Shown: positions 1 through 10,851, numbered from the stretch's first letter. The stretch: DNA of 43,077 nt from Vasconcelosia minhoensis LEGE 07310 (GCF_015207255.1 NZ_JADEXG010000048.1:1-43077), one strand, 5' to 3'. Program-made: numbers and translations. Notes: generated by a model from the sequence alone, not told the origin.

Positions 1-216
1 GCTCTGCCGCACATTGCCCCCATTTGTCGACCTTCACTCTCAGCATGGCTTCCCTGACTCATTCAGTTGATGGATACCTATTTTGACCCATTCTTAAAAC
101 TACTGGTTCCAAGTTGGACGGGGTTTATCTAGGGCCAGTGCTGATAGAAAAGTGGACAGACACCAAGCATCCACCCACTCTTTTTATCAAAATGACAGTT
201 GCTGGCCGCTGTCGGC
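1..216. other. window edge, no gene recognised
   Basis: This stretch lies downstream of the ftsH stop codon. I see no convincing coding frame, no clear hairpin followed by a T run, and no RNA gene. A reading frame starting near 114 runs antisense into ftsH and is a shadow. The first 11 bases match in reverse complement a piece of a palindrome near the other end of the window, which may mean both ends stop in related repeated DNA. Confidence 0.5.
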
Positions 217-2118
217 TTAGACAACGACGGCTTCGCTGTTGTCCAGAGCAGCTTCTGAAGACTCTTCTAGATCCTGCACCTGGCTCAGCATCTGGCGCAG
301 GGCGGAGCCTTCGATCACCTCATCTTCGAGCAGCTGTTGGGCAATTGTTTCCAGCAGGTCGCGGTTTTTGCGCAGCAGCGCTAGCGCGGTCTCGTGGGCT
401 GCTTCGACGATGCCTTTGACCTCGGCGTCGATTGCTCTGGCCGTTTCTTCGCTGACCGATCGGCGGGCGTTGGGCATCATGCCGTTGTCCAGGAAGTTGT
501 TTTGCTTACCGCGCTCGTAGGCTAGCGGTCCCAGCACCTGGCTCATGCCGTAGGTCGTCACCATTTGCTCGGCTAGGTCGGTAGCCCGCTGGAGGTCGTT
601 CGAGGCACCGGTGGTAATCGAGCCAAAGACGACTTCCTCGGCCGAGCGGCCTCCCAGCATCATGGCAATCTGCGCCTTGAGTTCGGCCTCATCGCGCAGA
701 AAGCGATCTTCGGTCGGCAGCTGCAGGGTATAGCCCAGGGCGGCCATGCCCCGAGGGACAATCGAGATTTTTTCGATGGTGTCACCGCCTGCGATCACAG
801 CTCCGACCATGGCGTGGCCGACCTCGTGATAGGCGACGATTTCCTTTTCCTTATCGTTCAGCACGCGGCTCTTTTTCTCCAGCCCGGCCACCACTCGCTC
901 GATCGCTTCGGCAAAGTCGGCCTGGGTAACCGACTGGCGGTGGTTGCGGGCGGCCAGCAGGGCAGCCTCATTCACTAGGTTAGCTAGGTCTGCCCCGGCA
1001 AAGCCCGGCGTGCGGGTGGCAATGGTCTTCAGATCGACGCCCTCGCCCAGCTTGACTTCTTTCGCATGGATTTCCAAAATCGCCAGGCGGCCCTTCAGGT
1101 CGGGCCGGTCTACCAGCACCTGGCGGTCAAAGCGCCCGGGACGCAGCAGCGCCGGATCCAAAGTCTCGGGTCGGTTCGTCGCCGCCAGCACGATGATAGT
1201 GTTCTCGCTGGCGTTGAAGCCGTCCATCTCGGCCAGCAGCTGGTTTAGCGTCTGCTCGCGCTCATCATTGCCGCCGTAGAAGCCACCGCTGGAGCGGGAC
1301 TTACCGATGGCATCGAGCTCGTCGATAAAGATGATGCAGGGAGCCTGCTTTTTGGCCTGCTCAAACAGGTCGCGAACGCGGGAAGAGCCCACACCGACAA
1401 ACATCTCGATAAATTCAGAGCCGGAAATGCTGAAGAAGGGAACGCCTGCTTCGCCAGCGACGGCCTTGGCCAGCAGCGTCTTACCGGTTCCCGGCGGCCC
1501 CACCAGCAGCACGCCCTTAGGAATGCGAGCGCCAATATCCTTGAAGCGCTTGGAATCTTTGAGGAAATCGACGATTTCGACCAGCTCTGTTTTCGCTTCT
1601 TCGACCCCGGCTACGTCCTCGAAAGTGGTTTTGGTGGCCTCATCCTCGACGTAAACTTTGGCTTTGCTCTTGCCGATCGACAGCGCCCCACCGGCTCCGC
1701 CCGCGCCGCGCGTCAGGAAAAATCGCCAGACCGCGACGAAGATCAGCGGCGGGATCACCCAGCCCAACAGGCTGGTAAACCAGCGGTTGGCCGGGGGCGG
1801 CTGGGCCGAAAACTCTACTCCGTTCTCCTGAAGCACGGTCGGCAGCTGTAGGTCAAGAATCGGCGTGGTCGAATACACCTGCCCCGGCTCGCCGCTCTCA
1901 TCTTTTACCTGGTAGCGAATTTCGTTTTCTCCTACCTGGGCGCGTACCACCTCATGTTTTTCAACCTGATGGATAAACATGCTGTAGGGCGTTTTAGGGA
2001 CGGATTCCCCAAACGACCCCGGTAGAAACAGGCTGATTACGAGCAGCCCGCTCAGCGCCAAGAAAACCCAGTTGAGAATCTGGCGCGATCGCGGGGGCCG
2101 CGAGTCCTTGATTGGCAT
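217..2118 (-). CDS. ftsH: ATP-dependent zinc metalloprotease FtsH
   Basis: Membrane-anchored AAA+ protease; in cyanobacteria such proteases degrade damaged photosystem II and other membrane or soluble proteins. The 633-residue protein has the family layout: a first membrane segment near residues 14-34, an extracytoplasmic region of about 80 residues, a second membrane segment near 115-135, an AAA domain with Walker A GPPGTGKT (207-214) and Walker B FIDELD (264-269), and an M41 peptidase domain with the zinc motif HEVGH (431-435) and a likely third ligand Asp near 508. The ATG at 2118 has AGGAG eight bases upstream. It follows the ABC ATPase gene on the same strand after 98 bp, so co-transcription is possible but unproven. 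Cyanobacteria carry several FtsH paralogues; I cannot say which one this is. Confidence 0.97.
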   Translation of the reverse strand: MPIKDSRPPRSRQILNWVFLALSGLLVISLFLPGSFGESVPKTPYSMFIHQVEKHEVVRAQVGENEIRYQVKDESGEPGQVYSTTPILDLQLPTVLQENGVEFSAQPPPANRWFTSLLGWVIPPLIFVAVWRFFLTRGAGGAGGALSIGKSKAKVYVEDEATKTTFEDVAGVEEAKTELVEIVDFLKDSKRFKDIGARIPKGVLLVGPPGTGKTLLAKAVAGEAGVPFFSISGSEFIEMFVGVGSSRVRDLFEQAKKQAPCIIFIDELDAIGKSRSSGGFYGGNDEREQTLNQLLAEMDGFNASENTIIVLAATNRPETLDPALLRPGRFDRQVLVDRPDLKGRLAILEIHAKEVKLGEGVDLKTIATRTPGFAGADLANLVNEAALLAARNHRQSVTQADFAEAIERVVAGLEKKSRVLNDKEKEIVAYHEVGHAMVGAVIAGGDTIEKISIVPRGMAALGYTLQLPTEDRFLRDEAELKAQIAMMLGGRSAEEVVFGSITTGASNDLQRATDLAEQMVTTYGMSQVLGPLAYERGKQNNFLDNGMMPNARRSVSEETARAIDAEVKGIVEAAHETALALLRKNRDLLETIAQQLLEDEVIEGSALRQMLSQVQDLEESSEAALDNSEAVVV

Positions 2119-2216
2119 TGGTTTTGCTCCTGAAATAGATGCTTTTAGCCTAGCAAGTGGGGCCAGGCGGGCAGTCTATCGAAGGGGGATGATTACCGTA
2201 CCGGCGGCAGAATTGT

Positions 2217-3848
2217 CTACCTGACCAGCAGCGGGGCTGCCTTCAGCAAAGTTTGCGTGTAGGGATGCTGCGGTCGGCTGAACAGGTCTTCGGTGGGGCC
2301 GAGTTCGACAATTTTGCCCTGGTTCATGACGGCGATGCGATCGCACAGAAAACGGGCCACCCAAAGATCGTGGGTAATAAATAGATAGGTCAGGTCGAGT
2401 TCGGCTTTGAGCTGGAGCATCAGCGCTAGCACCTGGGCCTGAATGCTGGCGTCGAGCATACTCACCGGCTCATCGCAGATCACCAGTTTAGGATGAGTGA
2501 TCAGGGCGCGGGCGATCGCGACTCGCTGCTGCTGGCCGCCGGAGAGGTCGCCGGGGTAGCGGTCGTAATAGTCTGCCGTCAGGCCTACCCGCTCTAGCAT
2601 GGCATGAACCTGCTGCGCCGCCTCGGCAGGCGTAGCTAGCCTATGGATTAACAGCGGGTCGGCAATTCCCCGACCAACGGTCATCATCGGGTTGAGGCAG
2701 GCGTGGGGATCTTGAAAGATCATCTGCATCTGCCGCCGCTGGGCCTGGAGGGCGCTGCGGGAAAGATCGATCAGATTGGTGCCCAGGAATTCGACCCGAC
2801 CTGAGGTGGGTTTGATTAGCTGGAGTACCGTGCGCGATAGGGTACTCTTGCCGCAGCCCGACTCGCCCACCAAGCCGAGGATTTCGCCGGGGTAGAGGTC
2901 TAATGAAACATCATCGACGGCCCGGATCGTCTCCGAGGCGGACTGGCCAAAGTAGCGCATCAGGCCGGGCTCAATCCGGTAGTGCTTGGTCAGCTGATCC
3001 AGCCTCAGCAGCGGCTGACCGTCCGTAGTGGACTGCGACAGACCAGCCAGGGAGCGCTCGGCCCCTTCGGTTTGCAGCTGGTGAGCGGCTTGCAGCAGCG
3101 ATCGCGTATAGTCGTGCTGCGGCTGAGAGAAAACTTCCGTCGTCAGCCCCACCTCAACCAGCTTGCCCTGGTGCATCACGGCGATGCGATCGCAGTATTC
3201 CCCCACCAGCGGCAGGTCATGGGAAATCAGGATCAGCGCCATCTGGCGGGCCTGACACAGATCCGTCAGCAGCTCTAGAATCTGGGCCGAAACCGTCACG
3301 TCCAGGCTGGTGGTCGGCTCGTCGGCCACGATCAGCTTGGGGTCGAGCAGCAGGGCCAGCGCGATCGCCACCCGCTGCCGCATGCCGCCGCTGAATTCGT
3401 GGGGATACTGGCCCCAGCGGCTCGCCGGGATGCTGACCGATTCCAGGGTTTCCAGGGCGATGGACTTAGCGGCTTTGGAACTGAGCTCGGGGCGGTGCGA
3501 TCGCAGTGTCTCAACGCAGTGATCCCCGATTGTCATCAGCGGGTCGAGCCGGGTCATTGGGTCTTGAAAAATCAGCGCCACGGCCTCGCCGCGAAACCGC
3601 CGCAGCTGCCGGGGCGAATAGTCAAAGACCGACTGGCCCTCAAACAGGGCGCGACCCTCAATCTGGCTGCTGGCGGGCAGCAGCCGCAGCGCCGCCCGGC
3701 CCAGGGTAGACTTGCCGCAGCCCGACTCGCCCACCAGCCCCAGCTTTTCGCCCTGGCGCAGGGCCAGCGAAACCCCATCGACGGCCCAGACCGATTGCCC
3801 CGGGTAGGCCACCCGAAAATCTTCGATTGCAAATAGCGACTCTGCCAT
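2217..3848 (-). CDS. ABC transporter with two ATP-binding domains, dipeptide/oligopeptide type
   Basis: Energises import of peptides or related solutes. Two complete nucleotide-binding domains are fused in 543 residues, as in the Dpp/Opp and GsiA/YejF group. Domain 1 has Walker A GESGCGKST (40-48) and signature FSGGM (152-156). Domain 2 has an identical Walker A (328-336) and signature LSGGQ (435-439). Each domain ends with the oligopeptide-type tail (DYTRSLLQAA, then PYTQTLLKAAP). The permease and binding-protein genes are not adjacent, so the partner components must be encoded elsewhere and the substrate cannot be read from context. The ATG at 3848 lacks a strong ribosome-binding site, but the first residues align with the usual start of domain 1. 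Confidence 0.93.
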   Translation of the reverse strand: MAESLFAIEDFRVAYPGQSVWAVDGVSLALRQGEKLGLVGESGCGKSTLGRAALRLLPASSQIEGRALFEGQSVFDYSPRQLRRFRGEAVALIFQDPMTRLDPLMTIGDHCVETLRSHRPELSSKAAKSIALETLESVSIPASRWGQYPHEFSGGMRQRVAIALALLLDPKLIVADEPTTSLDVTVSAQILELLTDLCQARQMALILISHDLPLVGEYCDRIAVMHQGKLVEVGLTTEVFSQPQHDYTRSLLQAAHQLQTEGAERSLAGLSQSTTDGQPLLRLDQLTKHYRIEPGLMRYFGQSASETIRAVDDVSLDLYPGEILGLVGESGCGKSTLSRTVLQLIKPTSGRVEFLGTNLIDLSRSALQAQRRQMQMIFQDPHACLNPMMTVGRGIADPLLIHRLATPAEAAQQVHAMLERVGLTADYYDRYPGDLSGGQQQRVAIARALITHPKLVICDEPVSMLDASIQAQVLALMLQLKAELDLTYLFITHDLWVARFLCDRIAVMNQGKIVELGPTEDLFSRPQHPYTQTLLKAAPLLVR

Positions 3849-3899
3849 GGGCCTAGCTTACTTCGGTCTGGCCGGTTTCTAGCTGGATTTCTGGCCAGC

Positions 3900-4466
3900 T
3901 CATTTTTGTAAATGCCGCATCAGGTAGGCGACGCCAAAATCGCCCTGGGGATGAGCCTCTAGCAGCGCCGCCAGCTCAAAGATGCGATTGGCAATCTCCG
4001 GCCCCAGCTTTTCTACCGTGGCCTGACGCTCGCGAGCGGCGGTTTCCAGCCGTCGCAGCTGGGCCTGCCGTTCGGGTAGAAAAATCGATCCAATGTGGGT
4101 ATCGATGCCGAGCTGTTCTAGAATTGGCCACTCGCCGCGATCGCACCAGATTCCCTCGCAGGACCGACAGCGCTCGACGTAAAAGGGCACCTTGCTGAGG
4201 TTAATCCGGGCTCGGACTAGGTAATAGCCGCATTCTGGGCAGAGACCGGCCCGGCCATCTAAAGGAGCAGGCTGAAAGTCGGTTTCCAGCGAGCTGGGCA
4301 GCACCTTAGGCGCGGGCACCGCGTCGGGATTGGTGCGTTCGGCCTGCCAGCGTTTGTAGTCTGTCGCGGCAATCCAGGCTCCGCCGCAGTCCGGGCAGTC
4401 TTGCGTCGGTAGACCGGGGATCATTTGCCCCGCAGTCAGTTCCGTCTCTTCCTTTGGGCAGCGCAC
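3900..4466 (-). CDS. zinc-ribbon (zf-TFIIB-like) protein
   Basis: Function unknown. The 188-residue protein carries two cysteine clusters typical of zf-TFIIB proteins: an N-terminal one (Cys3, then CPDC near 24-27) and a second with CPEC near 95 followed by CRSC and a CDRGEW segment near 135-150. The C-terminal third is charged and probably helical. Such small zinc-ribbon proteins are common in cyanobacteria and may bind nucleic acid or partner proteins; this is a family guess, not seen here. The gene lies 51 bp upstream of the ABC ATPase start on the same strand. Confidence 0.7.
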   Translation of the reverse strand: MRCPKEETELTAGQMIPGLPTQDCPDCGGAWIAATDYKRWQAERTNPDAVPAPKVLPSSLETDFQPAPLDGRAGLCPECGYYLVRARINLSKVPFYVERCRSCEGIWCDRGEWPILEQLGIDTHIGSIFLPERQAQLRRLETAARERQATVEKLGPEIANRIFELAALLEAHPQGDFGVAYLMRHLQK

Positions 4467-4590
4467 CGGCTCAACCCTCCCCCTCTGCTGATGTCCTGAT
4501 TTCCAGGATTTCTAACGCACTCCCGCCGTGATCAAAGACGGTGATGTTCTTTTTTACTGGCAAAGCGACCGTTTGCGCAACTGCTGGGTT

Positions 4591-4986
4591 TTAGCCCAGA
4601 GCGGTTTGTCCCGCCTGGCAAAGGGTTTGCAGCTGGCTCAACCGCTCCCCAATCTGGGCCAGGCGAGCCTGTAAGGTTTGAGCCTGCCGCGCAGTTTTGA
4701 GAAAAGCCGCATCGAGAGCAATCAGCCGTACCAATCGATTGCTCTCAGTTAGATAGGGCCTGATCTGAGACTCGGTCCCCGGCGGCAGAGGCGTTTCCGC
4801 CGCTAGTGACAGGATTTTTTGAAACTGCGGCTGGAGCGATCGGCACTGATCCTGGAGGGTTGAGAGGTCAGGCGCGTCCTCACCAGGGCCGGACTGGAGT
4901 ATAGTCTGGAGCCCCGATTGAAGCTTGACCAGCTGCTGCAAAAATTCGTCTATGCGCGTCCGTAGGATGGAAGTAGAGTCTGTCAT
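4591..4986 (-). CDS. PatD-like protein (heterocyst frequency control family), tentative
   Basis: A 131-residue soluble, mainly helical protein with no signal peptide or membrane segment. The C-terminal half (RLVRLIALDAAFLKTARQ, then repeated LxxRLxxL heptads ending near a Cys) resembles what I remember of PatD proteins, which tune heterocyst number through interaction with the division protein FtsZ in Anabaena. PatD relatives also occur in cyanobacteria without heterocysts, so the gene does not show that this strain fixes nitrogen. It is divergent from rel across 377 bp. The assignment rests on remembered family pattern; if wrong, it is simply a short coiled-coil protein. Confidence 0.45.
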   Translation of the reverse strand: MTDSTSILRTRIDEFLQQLVKLQSGLQTILQSGPGEDAPDLSTLQDQCRSLQPQFQKILSLAAETPLPPGTESQIRPYLTESNRLVRLIALDAAFLKTARQAQTLQARLAQIGERLSQLQTLCQAGQTALG

Positions 4987-5363
4987 CCGCCGGACTTTAG
5001 CTGAACTTCAAAGACTGCGCAAGCTGAAAAGGAAGTGCCCAGGGTAACCATAGCAGAATTCAGATTTTTCTTGAGTCGTTTGCCCGCTGTAGGCGCAGTT
5101 TTGTCTATGATTGACTAAATGTATTTATTGCAACGTTTAACCTTAAGACAGGCATGACGCAGGGAACATCTGGCGGGCGGTATAGAGCACCCTTACCGCG
5201 TCAAAGCCTTTTTTCAGCCCCGCTCGTGTCCTCAAGACAGTGCTCAGCAGTTTAGTACCGGACGGGCGCTGTGCTTTTTTATTTTTAGTTATTTGTAGTG
5301 AATTATTGACAGCCTTCTGAACCCTAGTTCCGTCAATCCCGCCGTCAACCCCATCCAAAGGCT
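4987..5363. promoter_or_regulatory. divergent intergenic region between patD-like gene and rel
   Basis: The 377-bp region must hold the promoters for both divergent genes. I see no clear paired -35 and -10 boxes. There is an AT-rich tract near 5275-5310 containing a TTGACA-like hexamer (TTGACAG near 5305), and an AT-rich block near 5115-5135. No gene, tRNA or convincing terminator is visible. A minus-strand reading frame around 5143-5358 has low-complexity composition and is not supported. Confidence 0.4.
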
Positions 5364-7670
5364 ATGAACGTAACCGCGCCCGCGCTTCCCTCCGACTGCA
5401 CCCTGCCGAACTGGCTAGAAGACTGCATCCTGGATCAGCATCAGAGCGCTGACGGCCAATCTGCCGAGGGCGGTGCCGAGGGCTCAGCTCACAAAGACAA
5501 TAATCAGCTGGTCTGTCGAGCCTTTGAATTTGCCTATCAGCTGCATAAGGGGCAGATGCGGGCGTCGGGGGAGCCCTACATCGCTCATCCGGTGGCGGTG
5601 GCAGGGCTGCTGCGCGGGCTGGGGGGCGACAGTGCCATGATTGCCGCGGGCTTTTTGCACGACGTGGTCGAGGATACCGAGGTCACCGCCGAAGAAATTG
5701 AGAATCTGTTTGGGGCTGAGGTGCGGCAGCTGGTGGAGGGCGTCACCAAGCTGTCTAAGTTTAATTTTCGCAGTAAGAGGGAACGCCAGGCTGAAAATTT
5801 TCGCCGCATGTTCCTGGCGATGGCCCAGGACATTCGGGTGATTGTAGTAAAGCTGGCTGACCGGCTGCACAACATGCGGACGCTGGAGCATCTACCGCCA
5901 GAAAAGCAGCGCCGGATTGCCCGGGAGACGGCTGAGATTTTTGCGCCCCTCGCCAACCGTCTGGGGATCGGGCGGTTTAAGTGGGAACTGGAGGATCTGT
6001 CCTTTAAGTATCTAGAGCCGGAAGCCTATGGCCAGCTGCGCGGGCTGGTGGTTGATAAGCGGGCCGACCGCGAAAATCGGCTAAAGCAGGTGGCCGCAGC
6101 CCTGCGCGATCGCCTCAGCGACATTGGCATTCAATGCCACGAGGTCAGCAGCCGTCCCAAGCACCTCTACAGCATCTATCGCAAGATGGAGCGGCAGCAG
6201 AAGGACTTCCATGAGATTTACGACATTGCGGCTGTCCGGCTGATTGTCGGCACCAATGATGAATGCTACCGGGCGCTGGCCGTCGTCCATGACCTCTATC
6301 GCCCCATTCCCGGTCGGTTCAAGGACTACATCGGCCTGCCCAAGCCGAATCGCTACCAGTCCCTCCATACGGTGGTGATCGGCAGCCACGGTCGCCCGAT
6401 CGAAGTGCAGATTCGCACAATCGAGATGCATCACATCGCCGAATACGGGATCGCGGCCCACTGGAAATATAAGGAGACCGGCAATAGCAACATTCAGGTC
6501 AGTTCTGACGATGAGAAATTTACCTGGCTGCGTCAGCTGCTGGACTGGCAGAGCGACCTCAAGGACGCCCAGGAATATCTCACCGATGTCAAAGACAACC
6601 TGTTTGACGAAGAGGTCTACGTCTTTACCCCTGACGGCGATGTGCTGCCGCTGAGCCGCAATGCAACACCGGTGGATTTTGCCTACCGCATTCATACCGA
6701 GGTCGGCAATCACTGCTCCGGGGCCAAGGTCAACGGCCGTATGGTCACCCTCGACACCGAGCTGCAAAACGGCGATATCGTCGAGATCATTACCCAAAAG
6801 AACGCCCATCCCAATCTGGACTGGCTCAACTTTGTCGTCAGCGCCGGGGCCAGAAATCGGATTCGGCAGTGGTATAAGCGCTCCCATCGAGACGAAAATC
6901 TGGCTCGCGGACGCGACATGCTAGAGAAGGTGATGGGCAAAAACGGTCTGGAGGCGCTGCTGAAGTCAGCCTCCGCTCAGGCCGCTGCCGAACGCTGTAA
7001 CTACAGCAGCGTCGAAGACCTGCTGGCGGGCCTGGGCTACGGCGAAGTCACGCTCAACTCTACGGTCAACCGGCTGCAAGAAGCAGTCAAAGCGGCCCAG
7101 CCGATTCAAACCGAGAGTCAAACCGCCGAGAGCCCGGTCGAGAGTTTAGAAGAAGAGCTGGCGGTGAGTAAGTCAACTCTGCTCAACAAGGCTTCTCGCT
7201 CGGCGACGAGCCAGAGCCCGATTATTGGGGTTGAGGGTCTGCTGCACCATATTGCCGGCTGCTGCAATCCGCTGCCCGGCGAGTCGATTATCGGCGTCGT
7301 TGCCCTCGCTAGCCGGGGTATTGCCATCCATCGGCAGGGCTGCCCCAACCTGGAGAGTATGCCCGGTGAGCGGCTGATCCCAGTCAGCTGGAACTCGACT
7401 GAATTCAACACCGGACGGCCCAACACCTATCCCGTTCAGGTCAAGATTGAAGTGATCGACCGAGTGGGCGTCCTGAAGGATATTCTGTCCCACCTATCGG
7501 ATCTCAAGATCAACGTCCACAAGGCGGGGGTCAAAACGTTTCCCGGCCAGACTGCCGAAATCGAGCTGGGGATCGACGTCCGGGATCACGCTCACCTGAA
7601 TAAAACTTTCAATCAGATTCGCAAAATGTCAGATGTGCTGAAGCTGCGGCGGGTGAGCGAGTTAGAGTAG
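5364..7670 (+). CDS. rel: bifunctional (p)ppGpp synthetase/hydrolase, RelA/SpoT family
   Basis: Makes and destroys the stringent-response alarmone (p)ppGpp. The 768-residue protein has all long-RSH domains in order: an HD hydrolase domain with the key pair His99-Asp100 inside FLHDVVEDT; a synthetase domain with RFKD at 318-321, followed by GLPKPNRYQSLHT and EVQIRT; a TGS domain starting at VYVFTPDGDV; a zinc-finger-like segment with the His-Cys-Cys pattern HHIAGCCNPLPG; and a C-terminal ACT domain. RFKD is the form found in bifunctional enzymes, in contrast to the acidic form of synthetase-only RelA, and the intact HD agrees. It is probably the main alarmone enzyme of the cell. selO follows on the same strand after 27 bp. 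Confidence 0.96.
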   Translation: MNVTAPALPSDCTLPNWLEDCILDQHQSADGQSAEGGAEGSAHKDNNQLVCRAFEFAYQLHKGQMRASGEPYIAHPVAVAGLLRGLGGDSAMIAAGFLHDVVEDTEVTAEEIENLFGAEVRQLVEGVTKLSKFNFRSKRERQAENFRRMFLAMAQDIRVIVVKLADRLHNMRTLEHLPPEKQRRIARETAEIFAPLANRLGIGRFKWELEDLSFKYLEPEAYGQLRGLVVDKRADRENRLKQVAAALRDRLSDIGIQCHEVSSRPKHLYSIYRKMERQQKDFHEIYDIAAVRLIVGTNDECYRALAVVHDLYRPIPGRFKDYIGLPKPNRYQSLHTVVIGSHGRPIEVQIRTIEMHHIAEYGIAAHWKYKETGNSNIQVSSDDEKFTWLRQLLDWQSDLKDAQEYLTDVKDNLFDEEVYVFTPDGDVLPLSRNATPVDFAYRIHTEVGNHCSGAKVNGRMVTLDTELQNGDIVEIITQKNAHPNLDWLNFVVSAGARNRIRQWYKRSHRDENLARGRDMLEKVMGKNGLEALLKSASAQAAAERCNYSSVEDLLAGLGYGEVTLNSTVNRLQEAVKAAQPIQTESQTAESPVESLEEELAVSKSTLLNKASRSATSQSPIIGVEGLLHHIAGCCNPLPGESIIGVVALASRGIAIHRQGCPNLESMPGERLIPVSWNSTEFNTGRPNTYPVQVKIEVIDRVGVLKDILSHLSDLKINVHKAGVKTFPGQTAEIELGIDVRDHAHLNKTFNQIRKMSDVLKLRRVSELE

Positions 7671-7697
7671 TCACAAGTCGTAACGCTGCCCCCCTGA

Positions 7698-9128
7698 ATG
7701 CCCGCCAATCCCCTTTTATCGCTGCCCTACGAGTCTGCCCTGGTCGAGCTGGGCGACGATTATTTTGATCCGGTAGCCGCTGCCAAGTTTCCCCGATGTC
7801 ATCTGCGCTTTCGTAACGATCGGCTGCTCCAGCAGCTAGGGCTGGAGGCCAGTCAGGTGACCGACGAGGACTTTATTCAAGCCTTTGGCCGCTTCGAGGG
7901 CTGCGCCCCGTTCTTAGCCCTGCGCTACCATGGCTACCAGTTTGGCGAGTACAACCCGTTTCTAGGCGATGGTCGCGGCTTCCTCTACGGTCAGCTGCGC
8001 AATCCGGCGGGGGTGCTGTACGACCTGGGCACGAAGGGGTCGGGGACGACGCCCTACTCGCGGGGGGGAGACGGTCGGCTGACCCTCAAGGGCGGCGTGC
8101 GGGAAGTCCTCGCCGCCGAGGCGCTGCACGCACTAGGGGTGAGAACCAGCCGCTGTCTGAGCCTGGTTGAGACCGGCGAGGCCCTCTGGCGCGGTGATGA
8201 GCCATCTCCCACCCGCTCCGCCGTGATGGTGCGCTGGAGCCATACCCACATTCGCTTTGGCACCTTTGAACGGCTGGACTATCTGGGCCGACCCGATCTG
8301 ATGCGCCAGCTGCTGGATCACGCGATCTCAACTTACTACCCCCACCTCAAAGACCAGCCGGCCGCCGAGCGCGATGCCCAGTTTTTTGCCGAGCTGGTGG
8401 CGCGCGTCGCCAGCCTAGTCGCGCAGTGGATGTCCGCAGGCTTCTGCCATGCCGTACTCAACACCGACAATATGTCGATCGTCGGCGAGAGCTTTGACTA
8501 TGGCCCCTATGCCTTTATTCCAGAATACGACCCCAAGTTTACGGCGGCTTACTTTGACTACTCTGGTCGCTACAGCTACGGCAATCAGCCTGCGGTCTGC
8601 CGGTGGAATTTGCAAATGCTGGCGAAAGTGCTGTCGAGCATAGTCGATCGGGCCGATTTAGAAGCCGGGCTGGCCCCGTTTGAATCGCACTATCAGACCG
8701 CCTACCGGCAGCGAATGCTGCAAAAGCTGGGCTTTGAGCTCCTGCCGCTAGAATTAGCTGAGTTGCTATTACAACAGACGATTGAGCTGCTGAGCGAAGT
8801 TCGGGTGGGCTATCACGAGTTCTTTGCCGGGCTGGCTCAGCAGTTCAGCCCCGACTGGCGATCGCATCCCCAAACCATCCTCCAGGCCACGCTAGAACAT
8901 TCCGATCCCGCCGCTGTCGCCCTGCTCAAGCAGTGGCGGCAAACCTACCAGCGCGGACTCAGCCAGCTTCCGGCTGATGCCATGGCCGCAGTTGGTCAGC
9001 GCCTCCGTCAGCACAATCCGAGCCCGGTGCTGCTGCGACCCCTGATTGAAGCTGTATGGGAGCCAATTACCACAGCCGACGACTGGCAGCCCTTCTACGA
9101 CCTGATCGAAAGAATTCAGCCTTCATGA
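7698..9128 (+). CDS. selO: protein adenylyltransferase SelO (YdiU family)
   Basis: SelO is a pseudokinase-fold enzyme that transfers AMP to serine, threonine or tyrosine of target proteins and is linked to redox stress. The 476 residues match the usual bacterial length (E. coli YdiU has 478). Recognisable family stretches are [36 protein letters not shown], the catalytic region [13 protein letters not shown], and [15 protein letters not shown]. The gene lies 27 bp after rel and may be co-transcribed with it. Its 3' end overlaps the 3' end of convergent lnt by 6 bp. Confidence 0.93.
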   Translation: MPANPLLSLPYESALVELGDDYFDPVAAAKFPRCHLRFRNDRLLQQLGLEASQVTDEDFIQAFGRFEGCAPFLALRYHGYQFGEYNPFLGDGRGFLYGQLRNPAGVLYDLGTKGSGTTPYSRGGDGRLTLKGGVREVLAAEALHALGVRTSRCLSLVETGEALWRGDEPSPTRSAVMVRWSHTHIRFGTFERLDYLGRPDLMRQLLDHAISTYYPHLKDQPAAERDAQFFAELVARVASLVAQWMSAGFCHAVLNTDNMSIVGESFDYGPYAFIPEYDPKFTAAYFDYSGRYSYGNQPAVCRWNLQMLAKVLSSIVDRADLEAGLAPFESHYQTAYRQRMLQKLGFELLPLELAELLLQQTIELLSEVRVGYHEFFAGLAQQFSPDWRSHPQTILQATLEHSDPAAVALLKQWRQTYQRGLSQLPADAMAAVGQRLRQHNPSPVLLRPLIEAVWEPITTADDWQPFYDLIERIQPS

Positions 9129-10712
9129 CTGAAGCCGCCCTTTAAAGCCCTGCCAGACCAACCAGACAAGGCCCAGCCCCCCCAGCAGCGGCGTCAGCCA
9201 GTCGCCCCAGCGCACATACAGAGTGCGGGTCTGACGGCGATAAATGGTGGCAATATGTGTGACATACTGATTGGGCTCGGACAGCCAGCGGGTATGGCCG
9301 TGGGGGTCCACAATCCCCGAAAGACCCGTGTTAGTTACCCTCACCGCCCAGCGATCGGTCTCTATCGCCCGCATCAGGTCCTGGGCATGGTGCTGGGCCA
9401 TCATCCGCGGCGGATAGGGGTCGTTATTAGAAGCCGTCAGGATGAACCGGCCGCCATCCGCCACCTGTTGCCGGAAGAGCTGGCTGTAGGGCGACTCGTA
9501 GCAAATCCCGACCGCCGCCAGCCCCAAAGAGGTCTCAAAGCGCTGACCAAAGCTACCGGGGCTGAGGCTGCTGTCGATGGGTGAAAGGCGGCCAATGATC
9601 TGACCCAGCAGGCTGGCCAGAGGAATATATTCGCCCAGCGGCACCAGCTTCACCTTGTTGTATCGGCCCACCGTTTCGCCATCGGGCGCGATTGCGAACA
9701 GACTCTGCGTCAGCGGTGCTTCAGCCGCATTGCTAGCTTTGGCAAATGTCCCCAGCCAAAGCGCCACCCGGTTTTCCAGAACGGCTTGATAAATGGGGCT
9801 CCGAGCCTGAACCGAGGGATCCCAGACGGTTGGCAGAGCCCCCTCCGGCGTAGCAACAGCGTCTACCCCCCGAGCGGCCAGACTTTCGTAGCCATTCAGA
9901 TAGATCTGGTAGGCCCGCAGAACGCCCTGGCGGGTAAGCTTTTCTCGAGTGGGGATGTTGCCCTGAATCAGCCCCACTCGCAGGGCCGTTTCAGCCGGTT
10001 CGACCAGCGGCTGGCTGTACAGCCAGCCCCCGAGCAGGTGAGCGACGAGCAGTAACGCGATCGCGGTCCCGCCCCAGCGCGAAACATTTAGCCGGGACTG
10101 GGGCCAGCGGACTGCCGCGATCGCCTCGGCCAGCAGCCCGTTCACCACCACGATCGCCGCTGTGACCAGCAGCGGCCCCGAGAGCTGCCCTAGGTGTAAA
10201 ATCGGCAGGTTGTAGGGGCTTTGGGTATAGGCCAGCGACGTCCACCACAGCGGCCCTCGGCTCCAGAGCGACTCAATCGCGCACCATAGGGCCGTACCGA
10301 CCAGCAGCCGACCCATAGCATTGCCTAGCCAAGGCCGCAGGAGGCTCATCCCCAACATCCAGCTCCCCCCAATTGCCGTGCCCCAGAGGGTGATAAAGAC
10401 CCAGGCAAAGGCCGCGATCGCAATGCTGCCCAACCAGGGAATGCCCATCCACATCAGCGGATGCAGGCCGGTAATCCAGAACAGAGCCAGGCCGTGATAG
10501 CCCAGCCCCCAGCAGCCCGCGAGCAAAAGTCGGTAGCCGTCATTAATTGGCCCAGCGGGCCGACTTGGGTGAATCAGCAGCCACAGCGGTATCAGCGCTA
10601 GCCAGGCTAGCGGCCAGGCATGGAAGGGAGCCGGGGTCAGGCCCATCAGTCCACCGCTGAGAAAAAACAGACTGGCGAGCGGGAGTAATTTTTTGGGACG
10701 GGGGTTGAACAA
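9123..10712 (-). CDS. lnt: apolipoprotein N-acyltransferase
   Basis: Last enzyme of lipoprotein maturation; N-acylates the diacylglyceryl cysteine in the inner membrane. The 529-residue protein begins with five or six hydrophobic segments (to about residue 230), followed by a nitrilase-like periplasmic domain and one last membrane segment near the C-terminus. The catalytic Glu-Lys-Cys triad is visible: Glu in [10 protein letters not shown], Lys in [14 protein letters not shown] and Cys in [10 protein letters not shown]. Divergent from argJ. The convergent 3' end overlaps selO by 6 bp, leaving no room for a dedicated terminator between them. Confidence 0.94.
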   Translation of the reverse strand: MFNPRPKKLLPLASLFFLSGGLMGLTPAPFHAWPLAWLALIPLWLLIHPSRPAGPINDGYRLLLAGCWGLGYHGLALFWITGLHPLMWMGIPWLGSIAIAAFAWVFITLWGTAIGGSWMLGMSLLRPWLGNAMGRLLVGTALWCAIESLWSRGPLWWTSLAYTQSPYNLPILHLGQLSGPLLVTAAIVVVNGLLAEAIAAVRWPQSRLNVSRWGGTAIALLLVAHLLGGWLYSQPLVEPAETALRVGLIQGNIPTREKLTRQGVLRAYQIYLNGYESLAARGVDAVATPEGALPTVWDPSVQARSPIYQAVLENRVALWLGTFAKASNAAEAPLTQSLFAIAPDGETVGRYNKVKLVPLGEYIPLASLLGQIIGRLSPIDSSLSPGSFGQRFETSLGLAAVGICYESPYSQLFRQQVADGGRFILTASNNDPYPPRMMAQHHAQDLMRAIETDRWAVRVTNTGLSGIVDPHGHTRWLSEPNQYVTHIATIYRRQTRTLYVRWGDWLTPLLGGLGLVWLVWQGFKGRLQS

Positions 10713-10790
10713 AAATCCCGGGGCCGGTTTGGCCAGTAGCGATTAGCCCCTATGCTAGCGCTGAGCGAACGAATGACGGCTCTCAGCGCC

Positions 10791-10799
10791 TGATATAAT
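10791..10799 (+). promoter_or_regulatory. extended -10 element of the argJ promoter
   Basis: The bases read TGA followed by TATAAT, a perfect -10 hexamer (10794-10799) with the TGN extension that can replace a good -35. No strong -35 is present at the right distance. The start of transcription would fall near 10806, giving a leader of about 45 bases before the argJ ATG at 10852. Confidence 0.6.
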
Positions 10800-10851
10800 T
10801 GCCTCTCAAGGCGACCGTTGGCGCGTCTGGTCACGCATGCGAGGGTTAGAG

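Noticed and set aside
4520-4560. Short hairpin CCGT / ACGG followed by a T-rich tract on the plus strand
   Set aside because: The stem is only four bases and no plus-strand gene ends there.
5143-5358. 71-residue minus-strand frame before rel
   Set aside because: Starts only a few bases before the rel ATG, has no ribosome-binding site, and no family match was recognised.
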